64,000 bases of DNA from positions 185,525 through 249,524 of the forward strand of contig JASGKY010000025.1 of the NCBI GenBank assembly GCA_049840435.1. The letters run 5' to 3'. The translations under genes were made by a program, and so were the position numbers. Origin of the DNA: JADLHS01 sp049840435 (GTDB lineage Bacteria; Verrucomicrobiota; Verrucomicrobiia; Limisphaerales; JADLHS01). Shown one piece after another: positions 58,004-64,000 of this stretch. A model generated the notes under the pieces. That model was not told the DNA's origin and searched no databases. It worked only from the letters and a program-made list of their open reading frames with translations. Positions within the stretch are counted from its first letter, which is position 1; every line of letters starts with the position of its first letter.

Positions 58004-58633
58004 CTAACGGATCAGTCCGTCTTTGCGCATCGCCGTGACCACTTTGCTGGTGATGGGCCTGAGTTCCTCGATCCGATCCGAACCTTCCTTGAGCACGGTT
58101 TTGGTGATGCCGGACCAAAGCCGCTTGCCGGTCTTCAGATCATGCAAGCTGCTGTCCAGATAGACGTCCTGACGCAGTTCGCCCCAGACCGTGCCCATGC
58201 CCGTGTCACCCCCGAAGTAATATCCGTGCCAGTCCATCGCTCCAAAACTGGTATCTACCGGCGAGAACCGGTTTGGAGACACGCGAATCGCTTGGTCCCG
58301 GGTGACCTGATCCGCGAGTCGGATGATCAAAACCGTATCCGCCCCCGCTTCCTGGAGCTGCCGGGTGGCCGCCTGTTTATCCGCTTTGATCTCCGGCAAC
58401 GTGAGCAGTTTGAACGTGGTCAACATCGCCTGCCCCTGTTTTTGCAATTCGGCGGCGAAGGCATTTTCCAGGACGGAACGCTGAAGCGCGCGCTCTTCCA
58501 CCACCAGGACCGCAATCTTCTGCACCGGCCCGCCCTGATAGTCCGGGGCTTTCCAAGTCTGTTTAAGCGAGGTGGCAGCGCAGCCACACAGAACGACAGC
58601 CAGGCCAACGGCGAACAGCGAAACGTTTTTCAT
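58004..58633 (-). CDS. Putative lipoprotein
   Basis: 209 residues with a lipoprotein signal (lipobox 'VVLCGCAA', acylated Cys18). The mature part has 'QKIAVLVVEERALQRSVLEN' and 'LQEAGADTVLIIRLADQVTR' and ends 'VVTAMRKDGLIR'. This pattern resembles GNA1162/DUF4136-like envelope lipoproteins, but no firm family call is possible. The gene is convergent with hypE and downstream of typA's terminator. Confidence 0.7.
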   Translation of the reverse strand: MKNVSLFAVGLAVVLCGCAATSLKQTWKAPDYQGGPVQKIAVLVVEERALQRSVLENAFAAELQKQGQAMLTTFKLLTLPEIKADKQAATRQLQEAGADTVLIIRLADQVTRDQAIRVSPNRFSPVDTSFGAMDWHGYYFGGDTGMGTVWGELRQDVYLDSSLHDLKTGKRLWSGITKTVLKEGSDRIEELRPITSKVVTAMRKDGLIR

Positions 58634-58692
58634 GGCCGGATGTTATTGCGGGAAGCCGTTGTTTTGGAAATACAAATATCGGGGAAAGAAAA

Positions 58693-58723
58693 ACCCCTGA
58701 CTCCACAAAGCAGAGTCAGGGGT
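58693..58723 (-). terminator. Rho-independent terminator of typA
   Basis: Perfect 11-bp stem ACCCCTGACTC / GAGTCAGGGGT with a 9-nt loop. On the minus strand it is followed by TTTTTC, 28 nt beyond the typA stop. Confidence 0.85.
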
Positions 58724-58750
58724 GAAAGAGGATTTGTGCTGTGAACCGGC

Positions 58751-60610
58751 TTACGTCTCGATGAACTTGATCGAACGGCTCTTTTCGTTGCGCTTGCGCT
58801 TGTTTTCGTCGAGTTCCTTTTTGCGGAGGCGCAGGTTCTTCGGCGTGGCTTCCACGTATTCGTCCACGTCAATGTATTCCAACGCGCGTTCCAGCGAGAG
58901 CTTGAGCGGCGGCGCGAGCTGGATGCCTTTGCCGTCACCTTGGGAGCGCATGTTGGTCAGGCGCTTTTCCTTCACCGGATTCACCGGGATGTCGTTCTCG
59001 CGGGAGTTTTCACCCACGATCATGCCCGTGTAGATCATGTCGCCGGGCTCAACCATCAAGCGACCGCGCTCCTGCACCATGTTCAACGCGTAGCTGGTGG
59101 CTTCACCGTTGTCCATGGAGACGAGCGAACCGTTCTTGCGGGCCGCGATTTCACCGCGATCCGCACCGTATTCGTGGAACAAGTGACTCATCACGCCCAT
59201 GCCCTTCGTCGAGTTGACGAGATCGGTCTCAAAGCCGATCAAGCCGCGCATCGGCGCGAGCGCTTCGACGGAGACCTGATTGCCGACGTGGTTCATGTTC
59301 GTGATCTGCGCTTTGCGGAACGACAGATTTTCCATGATTGTGCCGAGGTTTTCGCTCGGGATTTCCACGAACAACTTCTCGATCGGTTCGAGCGGATTGC
59401 CGTTCTCGTCCTTCTTCCACAACACTTCGGGACGCGACACCAAGACTTCGTAACCTTCGCGCCGCATCTGTTCGACGAGAATCGCAATCTGCATTTCGCC
59501 ACGACCGCTGACCGCGAAAATCTTCGGGTCGCTGGTCTGCGCGACGCGCAACGCGACATTGGTGCGGATTTCCTTCACCAAACGATCCCAGATGTGGCGC
59601 GCAGTGACGAGCTTGCCGTCCTGACCGGCGAGCGGCCCGTCGTTCACGGCGAATTCCATCTGAATCGTGGGTGGATCAATCGGGATGTACGGCAACGCCG
59701 GACGCGCTTCGCTATCGCAAATGGATTCGCCGATGAAGACTTCCTCGAAGCCTGCCACACCCACGATGTCGCCAGCGTGCGCTTCCTGGATCTCGATCCG
59801 CTTCATGCCCTCGAACTGATAGAGCATCGTGACTTTGCCCTTGGTGATCTTGCCGCTGCCGTGACGGCAGATAGCCGCGTCACCGACTTTGACTTTGCCT
59901 TCGTGAATCTTGCCGAACGCGATACGACCGACGTAATCGTTGTAGTCGAGGTTCGCGACGAGGAGTTGGAAACCTTCGCCCGCATGAGCGCGCGGCGGTG
60001 GGATGTGCTTCACGATCGCTTCGAACAACGGCTCCATCGTGCCGCTGGTGTGATCCAGCTCCACCTTGGCGTAACCTTGCTTGGCGGAACAATAGATGAA
60101 CGGGAAATCCAACTGTTCATCCGTCGCATTGAGCGACATGAACAACTCGAACACCTGATCGAGCACCTTCTTGGGATTCGCGTTATCGCGGTCAATCTTG
60201 TTGATGACCACGATCGGCTTCGCGCCAGCTTCGAGCGCCTTGCGGAGCACGAAGCGCGTCTGCGCCTGCGGACCTTCCGCGGAATCCACCACGAGCAGCA
60301 CGCCGTCAATCATGTTCATGATGCGCTCCACCTCGCCGCCGAAATCGGCGTGGCCGGGAGTGTCCACGATGTTGATGTGGTAATTGTGATACTTGAACGC
60401 GGCGTTCTTCGCGCGGATGGTGATGCCCTTCTCCTTTTCGAGGTCCATCGAGTCCATGAGGCGTTCGACCTGCGTCTCGGCCTGATTGGAACGGAACGTC
60501 CCGGATTGCTTGAGGAGACAGTCCACGAGCGTGGTCTTGCCGTGGTCAACGTGCGCGATGATCGCGATGTTTCGGATGTGCTGCATATCGTAAATGACCG
60601 GTTCGCCCAT
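58751..60610 (-). CDS. typA: Ribosome-associated GTPase TypA/BipA
   Basis: 619 residues of a translational GTPase. G1 'AHVDHGKTTLVDCLL', G2 region 'EKEKGITIRAKNAAFKYHN', G3 'DTPGHADFGGEVERIMNMID' and G4 'NKIDRDNANP' are present. The elongation factor-like domains II, III and V and the BipA-specific C-terminus follow ('GMGVMSHLFHEYGADRGEI'). It functions in ribosome assembly and stress or cold adaptation. The frame starts at ATG 60610 (MGEPVIYD...). The family-typical start would be ATG 60586 (MQHIRNIA). Neither has a strong ribosome site. Confidence 0.95.
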   Translation of the reverse strand: MGEPVIYDMQHIRNIAIIAHVDHGKTTLVDCLLKQSGTFRSNQAETQVERLMDSMDLEKEKGITIRAKNAAFKYHNYHINIVDTPGHADFGGEVERIMNMIDGVLLVVDSAEGPQAQTRFVLRKALEAGAKPIVVINKIDRDNANPKKVLDQVFELFMSLNATDEQLDFPFIYCSAKQGYAKVELDHTSGTMEPLFEAIVKHIPPPRAHAGEGFQLLVANLDYNDYVGRIAFGKIHEGKVKVGDAAICRHGSGKITKGKVTMLYQFEGMKRIEIQEAHAGDIVGVAGFEEVFIGESICDSEARPALPYIPIDPPTIQMEFAVNDGPLAGQDGKLVTARHIWDRLVKEIRTNVALRVAQTSDPKIFAVSGRGEMQIAILVEQMRREGYEVLVSRPEVLWKKDENGNPLEPIEKLFVEIPSENLGTIMENLSFRKAQITNMNHVGNQVSVEALAPMRGLIGFETDLVNSTKGMGVMSHLFHEYGADRGEIAARKNGSLVSMDNGEATSYALNMVQERGRLMVEPGDMIYTGMIVGENSRENDIPVNPVKEKRLTNMRSQGDGKGIQLAPPLKLSLERALEYIDVDEYVEATPKNLRLRKKELDENKRKRNEKSRSIKFIET

Positions 60611-60703
60611 AATTCAATGTAACAGCCGCATGATTAACTCCTACCGGGAATCACTGGCCGAAAGCCAGCGGACTGCGCTGCGACGGGTTCTACCGGGCTG
60701 CGT

Positions 60704-60731
60704 ATAATGCGGATTTACGGCCAAAGGTCAA
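60704..60731 (-). promoter_or_regulatory. Possible sigma-70-type promoter for typA
   Basis: On the minus strand TTGACC and CATTAT are separated by 16 nt, about 95 nt upstream of the typA start. The region 60611-60844 otherwise holds no gene. Confidence 0.45.
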
Positions 60732-60864
60732 GATTTGCCTGCGAAGAAAACCGCCCCTTTAATTCTTAGCCGCCACCCATTTTGGCAAAGCCGCCCCAGC
60801 TTTCAGCCTCCCTCAAACTGCGGACAACGTCTCGAGGTACAACAGTTAGGTGTCATCGTGTTCA

Positions 60865-61080
60865 TCAAAATCCTGGCCGAGTGCATCCGTAAATCCAAGC
60901 GCAAGCTGCGATAACAAGCATCACCACAACCAACGATACCTTGGTCTTGTGTGGCAGCTTCTGACAATCCCTCTCAATCGGCTTCACGATTGGCGTGATC
61001 GCCTTTCCGAGCGCCCACTCTGCAAACGCGAACACCAGAATGAGACCAACGACAATCGCAACAGTCGTAAAAGTGCTCAT
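60865..61080 (-). CDS. Cassette 6: small two-helix membrane protein
   Basis: 71 residues, 'MSTFTTVAIVVGLILVFAFA' and 'VSLVVVMLVIAACAWIYGC', separated by a charged loop. No family recognised. A longer frame to 61152 enters attC1, so ATG 61080 is preferred. Confidence 0.65.
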   Translation of the reverse strand: MSTFTTVAIVVGLILVFAFAEWALGKAITPIVKPIERDCQKLPHKTKVSLVVVMLVIAACAWIYGCTRPGF

Positions 61081-61102
61081 GTGGTCGAGAGTGTGGCTGA
61101 CA

Positions 61103-61194
61103 CCTAACGCCCCAAGCTCAGCGACCCGGCCCGCGGGACGCCATGATTGCAACCGCGACGCTCAAGCCGGGTTCGCTGCAGCGCATGGTTAGGC
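61103..61194 (-). other. attC site 5 (between cassettes 5 and 6)
   Basis: Minus-strand GCCTAACCATGCGCTGCAGC at one end, CGCTGAGCTTGGGGCGTTAG at the other, with a GC-rich imperfect palindrome between. Confidence 0.85.
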
Positions 61195-61734
61195 CACGTC
61201 TTCTTCATCCATGAACTTAAGCTCAATGCCGACGCACCTGTCTCCAGACATCAATGCCATCACCGGGCCGTTGCCATCACTGCCTGTGGGGATAAATGGC
61301 ATTGCTGTTCCGGGGAACTTCTCAATGGTGATGACCCCAAAACCATCTCCGGTCTGAGACTCAATAGCTTCCTGAACCTCCTCGCCTGTATCCGGGCCAA
61401 TCGCTTTGTCGAACGCTTTAATATCACATACTCCAATCATCGCTGAGTCTGTCCCAGCCTCACCTAACTCTTCGCCTATCTCAACATTGTCTGCGCCTTC
61501 TAGCCGCACTCGCAGCCTCGATACAATGCGGTCTTTGCCCCAGGCGAGGCCAATCGCCTCGACAACGTATCTGCCGCAGGGCACTTCCACGACACAGCCA
61601 TCCTCAGCGTTAGCAAGATGAGGATCGCCAGCCCACAGCGAGCCTGTCGTGACATCAAGTGTGCAAAATGGCAGCCAGTCCTTTGTTTTGCCTTTTCCTT
61701 TGGTCTTTTCTGAGAGGTAGTCTTTTAGGTTCAT
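61189..61734 (-). CDS. Cassette 5: DUF4241-like protein
   Basis: 181 residues starting MNLKDYLSEKTKGKGK. 'VEVPCGRYVVEAIGLAWGKD' and 'GNGPVMALMSGDRCVGIELK' resemble the two conserved blocks of DUF4241 proteins (tentative). It is soluble and acidic. The stop codon TAA lies inside the attC core GCCTAAC, a common feature of cassette genes. The cassette is read away from the putative attI. Confidence 0.65.
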   Translation of the reverse strand: MNLKDYLSEKTKGKGKTKDWLPFCTLDVTTGSLWAGDPHLANAEDGCVVEVPCGRYVVEAIGLAWGKDRIVSRLRVRLEGADNVEIGEELGEAGTDSAMIGVCDIKAFDKAIGPDTGEEVQEAIESQTGDGFGVITIEKFPGTAMPFIPTGSDGNGPVMALMSGDRCVGIELKFMDEEDVA

Positions 61735-61759
61735 AGAGTTTGCGTGGTGGTGAAAAGTG

Positions 61760-61867
61760 GCCTAACGACCCAAGCTCAGCGACCGCCGAGCCGGAGATGG
61801 GAACGATTGAATGGTTGTCGCGTGACCCGAACCGCCAACGGCGGTTCGCTGCAGCGCATGGTTAGGC
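61760..61867 (-). other. attC site 4 (between cassettes 4 and 5)
   Basis: 108-nt palindrome; same conserved ends and inner blocks as the other four sites. Confidence 0.88.
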
Positions 61868-61996
61868 CACAAAGTCGTGATCTGCATAACAAACTGGGTA
61901 AATAAAATCCCTCGAACCGTCGAGAAGCTTCGCTCCCGTCACTTCGCACCCAAGGAAGCGCAGCCCACCGTGATCAAATTGTCCCGCCGCTCTCAT
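61862..61996 (-). CDS. Cassette 4: 44-residue frame ending in the attC core
   Basis: Below usual ORF cut-offs. ATG 61996 opens 'MRAAGQFDHGGLRFLGCEVT', and the frame closes 'VCYADHDFVA' with the TAA of GCCTAAC. The 199-nt cassette has no better candidate. The position of the stop supports it; the family is unknown. Confidence 0.45.
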   Translation of the reverse strand: MRAAGQFDHGGLRFLGCEVTGAKLLDGSRDFIYPVCYADHDFVA

Positions 61997-62066
61997 CCCG
62001 CAAGAACCGAACTGTCCCGACCGGCGCAACGAAACCGACTCCCGAAAACTCCCCGCGTGTCATGTG

Positions 62067-62159
62067 GCCTAACGACCCAAGCTCAGCGACCCGGCGCACG
62101 GGACGCCACGATTGCAAACCGCGACGCCATGCCGGGTTCGCTGCAGCGCATGGTTAGGC
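62067..62159 (-). other. attC site 3 (between cassettes 3 and 4)
   Basis: 93-nt palindrome with GCCTAAC/GTTAGGC ends. Its sequence is very close to attC site 5, including the GGACGCCA...GCGACGC centre. Confidence 0.88.
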
Positions 62160-62166
62160 GTAAATA

Positions 62167-62433
62167 TCATCGCAACAAATCAACCAGGCATGCTAAGAGC
62201 AAACCACCTGCCGCAACCAGACCAGACAACATACCTAGTCTACGAATCTTCGGCGGAATGCTGCCCCATACCGCACGCTTCCTCACCGGATCAAAGGAAA
62301 AGGCGTCAGAAAATCTAGCCACACGAAACAGGATGCCCCAAGTAAGAAATGTGTATGTCAGCAGGCCAACAAAGCCAACGATGAAGCTCAACACGGCTAC
62401 TGCAAATGCGATCTGATATAAAACGTGGAGCAT
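62167..62433 (-). CDS. Cassette 3: small membrane protein
   Basis: 88 residues with two hydrophobic helices near the start ('IAFAVAVLSFIVGFVGLLTY') and a third at the end ('LSGLVAAGGLLLACLVDLL'). No known motif. The stop lies just before the attC. Confidence 0.65.
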   Translation of the reverse strand: MLHVLYQIAFAVAVLSFIVGFVGLLTYTFLTWGILFRVARFSDAFSFDPVRKRAVWGSIPPKIRRLGMLSGLVAAGGLLLACLVDLLR

Positions 62434-62441
62434 ATCTCAGC

Positions 62442-62540
62442 GCCTAACGACAAAAGCTCAGCCACGCCGGAACAACGACGTGGCCCGCGTCAGCGGACCT
62501 GACAACGCCCACCGGCGTTGGCTGCAGCGATTGGTTAGGC
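62442..62540 (-). other. attC site 2 (between cassettes 2 and 3)
   Basis: 99-nt palindrome with a different centre from the other sites (GTTGGCTGCAGCGA block). The ends are conserved. Confidence 0.88.
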
Positions 62541-62885
62541 CTCCCAAACTCGCCAATCTGGTTCTTCAATCTCATGTGACTGAAATGGTGGCTGCACTAG
62601 GGCCATCGGATACGCCTCGTCAATTTGCGCTCTGAAATACTGAAAGGCTCTAAATCGGGCATCCCTATAATTCGTAACCACACCCGCATCGTCTGTCACG
62701 AGCGTATTCAGAAACACGGCCAACGTGGTCTTCAAAATCAACGGGTCACCAAATGCAGCCTGGTAGCCCTTCCAATCACACCGATCAACATCCCAATCCC
62801 AACGCTCGTCATCAATCAAACCTTTGGAGAGCAATACAACGAAGCCAGTGAATGCTCCTTTTAGCTCTGGTGGAACGTGATGCAT
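62535..62885 (-). CDS. Cassette 2: unknown soluble protein
   Basis: 116 residues, rich in Trp and acidic residues ('DERWDWDVDRCDWKGYQAAF', end 'EIEEPDWRVWEA'). The stop lies in GCCTAAC. No family recognised. Confidence 0.65.
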   Translation of the reverse strand: MHHVPPELKGAFTGFVVLLSKGLIDDERWDWDVDRCDWKGYQAAFGDPLILKTTLAVFLNTLVTDDAGVVTNYRDARFRAFQYFRAQIDEAYPMALVQPPFQSHEIEEPDWRVWEA

Positions 62886-62890
62886 TGGAG

Positions 62891-63001
62891 GCCTAACGAC
62901 CCAAGCTCAGCGACCCCGCACCGCGAGGCCGGTGAGCGGACCAAAGGTTGTCGAACAACCCGAGGGCGGAGCGCGGGGTTCGCTGCAGCGCATGGTTAGA
63001 C
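62891..63001 (-). other. attC site 1 (between cassettes 1 and 2)
   Basis: 111-nt palindrome. The R'' box is GTCTAAC, complementary to the GTTAGAC that opens cassette 1 at 63396. Confidence 0.88.
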
Positions 63002-63014
63002 TCCAGTGTCGATT

Positions 63015-63374
63015 TCATCCAAGCAACTCCTCTACGTCCTTCACACACTGAGCGTCAGAACCAAAGTGACCCAGGTAAAGCTCTCGCGCTCTCGTGAGAA
63101 TGGCACGGGCCTCATCTCGCAGTCCAGCCGGTATCAAACAAGTGGCGGCCATATTATGCAAGTAAGTCGCAAGCTCGGCTGAGTCGGGTGCAGTACTAGC
63201 CGCCACAAGCTCAGCCCCACGACGCCAAAACGAAACGGCAGCGGAAAACTGCGCCGTCTCAACGTAGAAAAGAGCTAGCTGACTGACCGCCTGCTCAATC
63301 GCCAATCTGTCCGTGCTTCGCTGCGCCGTCTGAAGTGCGTCCAACAAATCTTGTTCCTTTGTCGCGTTCAGCAT
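63015..63374 (-). CDS. Cassette 1: TPR-like helical protein
   Basis: 119 residues with amphipathic helix pairs ('AAVSFWRRGAELVAASTAPD', 'RDEARAILTRARELYLGHFG') suggestive of tetratricopeptide repeats. It starts 22 nt after the cassette boundary and is the first cassette behind the putative promoter. Confidence 0.65.
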   Translation of the reverse strand: MLNATKEQDLLDALQTAQRSTDRLAIEQAVSQLALFYVETAQFSAAVSFWRRGAELVAASTAPDSAELATYLHNMAATCLIPAGLRDEARAILTRARELYLGHFGSDAQCVKDVEELLG

Positions 63375-63402
63375 AGGCGTGTCGAAGGAGTCTAACTAAT
63401 TA

Positions 63403-63408
63403 ATTATA
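63403..63408 (-). promoter_or_regulatory. Possible cassette promoter (-10 box TATAAT)
   Basis: A perfect TATAAT on the minus strand lies 7 nt before the GTTAGAC boundary of cassette 1, beside a near-palindrome (ATGGAAAACTTTCCAT). The -35 is unclear (CCAATA at 17 nt). It would drive the array leftwards. Confidence 0.4.
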
Positions 63409-63544
63409 TGGAAAGTTTTCCATGATATTGGATATTAGCCCCCAAACATGGAATCAAAGTGTTCCGGTGTTTCCTAAGTTCACGGCGACACTATGGTGAC
63501 GAGCGGTTGAGGTCAACGGGAAAAGCTGGGGATCGGGGTGGCTT

Positions 63545-64000
63545 TCACTGGGAAGCACTTAAGACCGCTAAAAACTGATTCCGCCGGGCTTGACCTGGAT
63601 TCCGCCGGCCTTGGGAGGTATTCCGTTTCCCCATAACGCGCCCCCGACTGCTCCAGTCGCGCTTCCGATTGCCTTGAGCGTTACTCGGGTGGCTCGGGCG
63701 GGTATTCCGGTCCGACCAATCGTAACACCGATTGCTCCAACCGTGACACCGATCGGCCTGATCGGAATCGTATCCTCCAATCGGTGTTCCGTTTGCCCCA
63801 GTCGTTACACCGATCACGCATTCCGGTGTTTGCCATTGCTCATGTGGTCCCCAAATCTCTGGTGTCATTTAGTGGATTGCTCACATAGTAGTCATTGCTG
63901 ACGATGATTTCATCAATTGTAGTTTTCATATCATAAATTGTGAGTAGTAGTTCAGTTGTAGTTTTGATTAGTACGATTGCTGACTCATAGAGTCATTGCT
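63545..64000 (-). repeat. Second 21-nt-period repeat array, partly coding, running off the edge
   Basis: On the minus strand units such as GCAATCGGTGTTACGATTGG(T) and GCAATCGGAAGCGCGACTGG(A) repeat with a period of 21 nt from about 63,830 to 63,575. They encode heptads 'GVTVGAI', 'GVTIGRT', 'GIPARAT', 'GIPPKAG', 'GIQVKPG'. A frame from ATG 63868 ('MTPEIWGPHEQWQTPECVIG') enters the repeat but loses frame at a 19-nt unit near 63,770. From 63,870 to 64,000 AT-richer units of 19-21 nt with a CAAT core continue. Between 63,409 and 63,545 nothing else is seen. Confidence 0.7.

Larger units (their letters stand above)
60845..63396 (-). mobile_element. Integron gene-cassette array, six cassettes, no integrase visible
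   Basis: Five imperfect palindromes of 92-111 nt share the ends GCCTAAC and GTTAGGC and the inner blocks CATGCGCTGCAGCGA and TCGCTGAGCTTGGGTC (minus strand). That is the layout of attC recombination sites. Between them lie short frames, nearly all on the minus strand, two of which stop inside the TAA of GCCTAAC. Each cassette's first bases complement its own R'' box: TTAGAC/GTCTAA for cassette 1 and TTAGGTGTC/GACACCTAA for cassette 6. Read on the minus strand the array runs from GTTAGAC (63396) to ACCTAAC (60845). The last cassette lacks the rest of its attC. An integrase, if present, lies to the right of the window. Confidence 0.88.

Noticed and set aside
58940..60622. 560-codon plus-strand frame
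   Set aside because: Antisense of typA, caused by its codon bias; no recognisable protein.
61877..62416. 179-codon plus-strand frame
   Set aside because: Runs through attC site 3 and across two cassettes in the wrong orientation, so it is a chance opening.
61103..63001. tRNA genes or terminators at the repeated palindromes
   Set aside because: They share attC-type core boxes and lie between cassettes; no anticodon arm or T-tract is present.

Overview
The window looks like a chromosomal segment of a Verrucomicrobiota bacterium (Pedosphaera/Limisphaera-like; inferred). The basis is large secreted proteins with autotransporter-associated beta-strand repeats, a type IV prepilin-like protein with the H-x9-DG tail, a GntR/LacI hybrid regulator, and many BIME/REP-like palindromes. 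Most of the window is moderately GC-rich. An AT-rich island lies at about 33.3-36.6 kb. No rRNA, tRNA or CRISPR was found.

Layout. 0-13.7 kb: three secreted repeat proteins (two leftward, one rightward), a prepilin-like protein and a hybrid transcription factor. 13.9-20.8 kb: a leftward set with a TMEM14 protein, a CPXCG zinc-ribbon protein, a Gld-like ABC exporter (two permeases, one ATPase) and a large membrane-anchored protein. 21.2-24.2 kb: lysine 6-transaminase and aminoadipate-semialdehyde dehydrogenase, both heavily interrupted by indels. 24.2-27.4 kb: a secreted Calx-beta protein lying between a duplicated 5' fragment of an ATP-cone/uridine-kinase-like gene and that gene itself. 27.4-31.4 kb: a Na+/H+ antiporter, phosphatidylserine decarboxylase and an ABC-F ATPase. 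31.4-32.4 kb: a repeat-rich spacer with a 21-nt tandem array, REP-like elements and a 24-bp perfect palindrome. 33.3-36.6 kb: an AT-rich probable defence island (HD dNTPase, polymerase-beta-type nucleotidyltransferase, AlbA/Schlafen-type protein). 36.8-41.5 kb: a leftward three-gene operon that I read as nickel/cobalt handling: a HupE-TonB-receptor fusion, a YncE-like beta-propeller and an EamA permease with a histidine-rich tail. 42.5-45.4 kb: a FAD/Fe-S D-2-hydroxyacid dehydrogenase. 46.2-58.0 kb: a complete NAD-linked bidirectional [NiFe]-hydrogenase locus, hoxEFUYH plus protease, hypBA and hypFCDE. 58-60.6 kb: a lipoprotein and typA. 60.85-63.4 kb: a six-cassette integron array with five attC sites, read on the minus strand and with no integrase in view. 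63.5-64 kb: a second 21-nt-period repeat array running off the window edge.

How the genes fit together. The hox/hyp cluster supplies a soluble hydrogenase exchanging electrons between H2 and NAD(H), together with its cofactor assembly proteins. The operon at 36.8-41.5 kb could feed it nickel across both membranes, with HypA/HypB as the intracellular nickel carriers. The integron array and the AT-rich island are the accessory, laterally mobile parts.

Caution. Many otherwise well-conserved genes are interrupted by single-base indels but show no in-frame nonsense codons: the repeat proteins, lat, amaB, the Calx-beta gene, the antiporter, ABC-F, dgt, the TonB receptor, hoxU, hoxY and hypE. This pattern fits residual sequencing or assembly error better than genuine decay. 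I therefore describe these as single genes spanning the frame changes.
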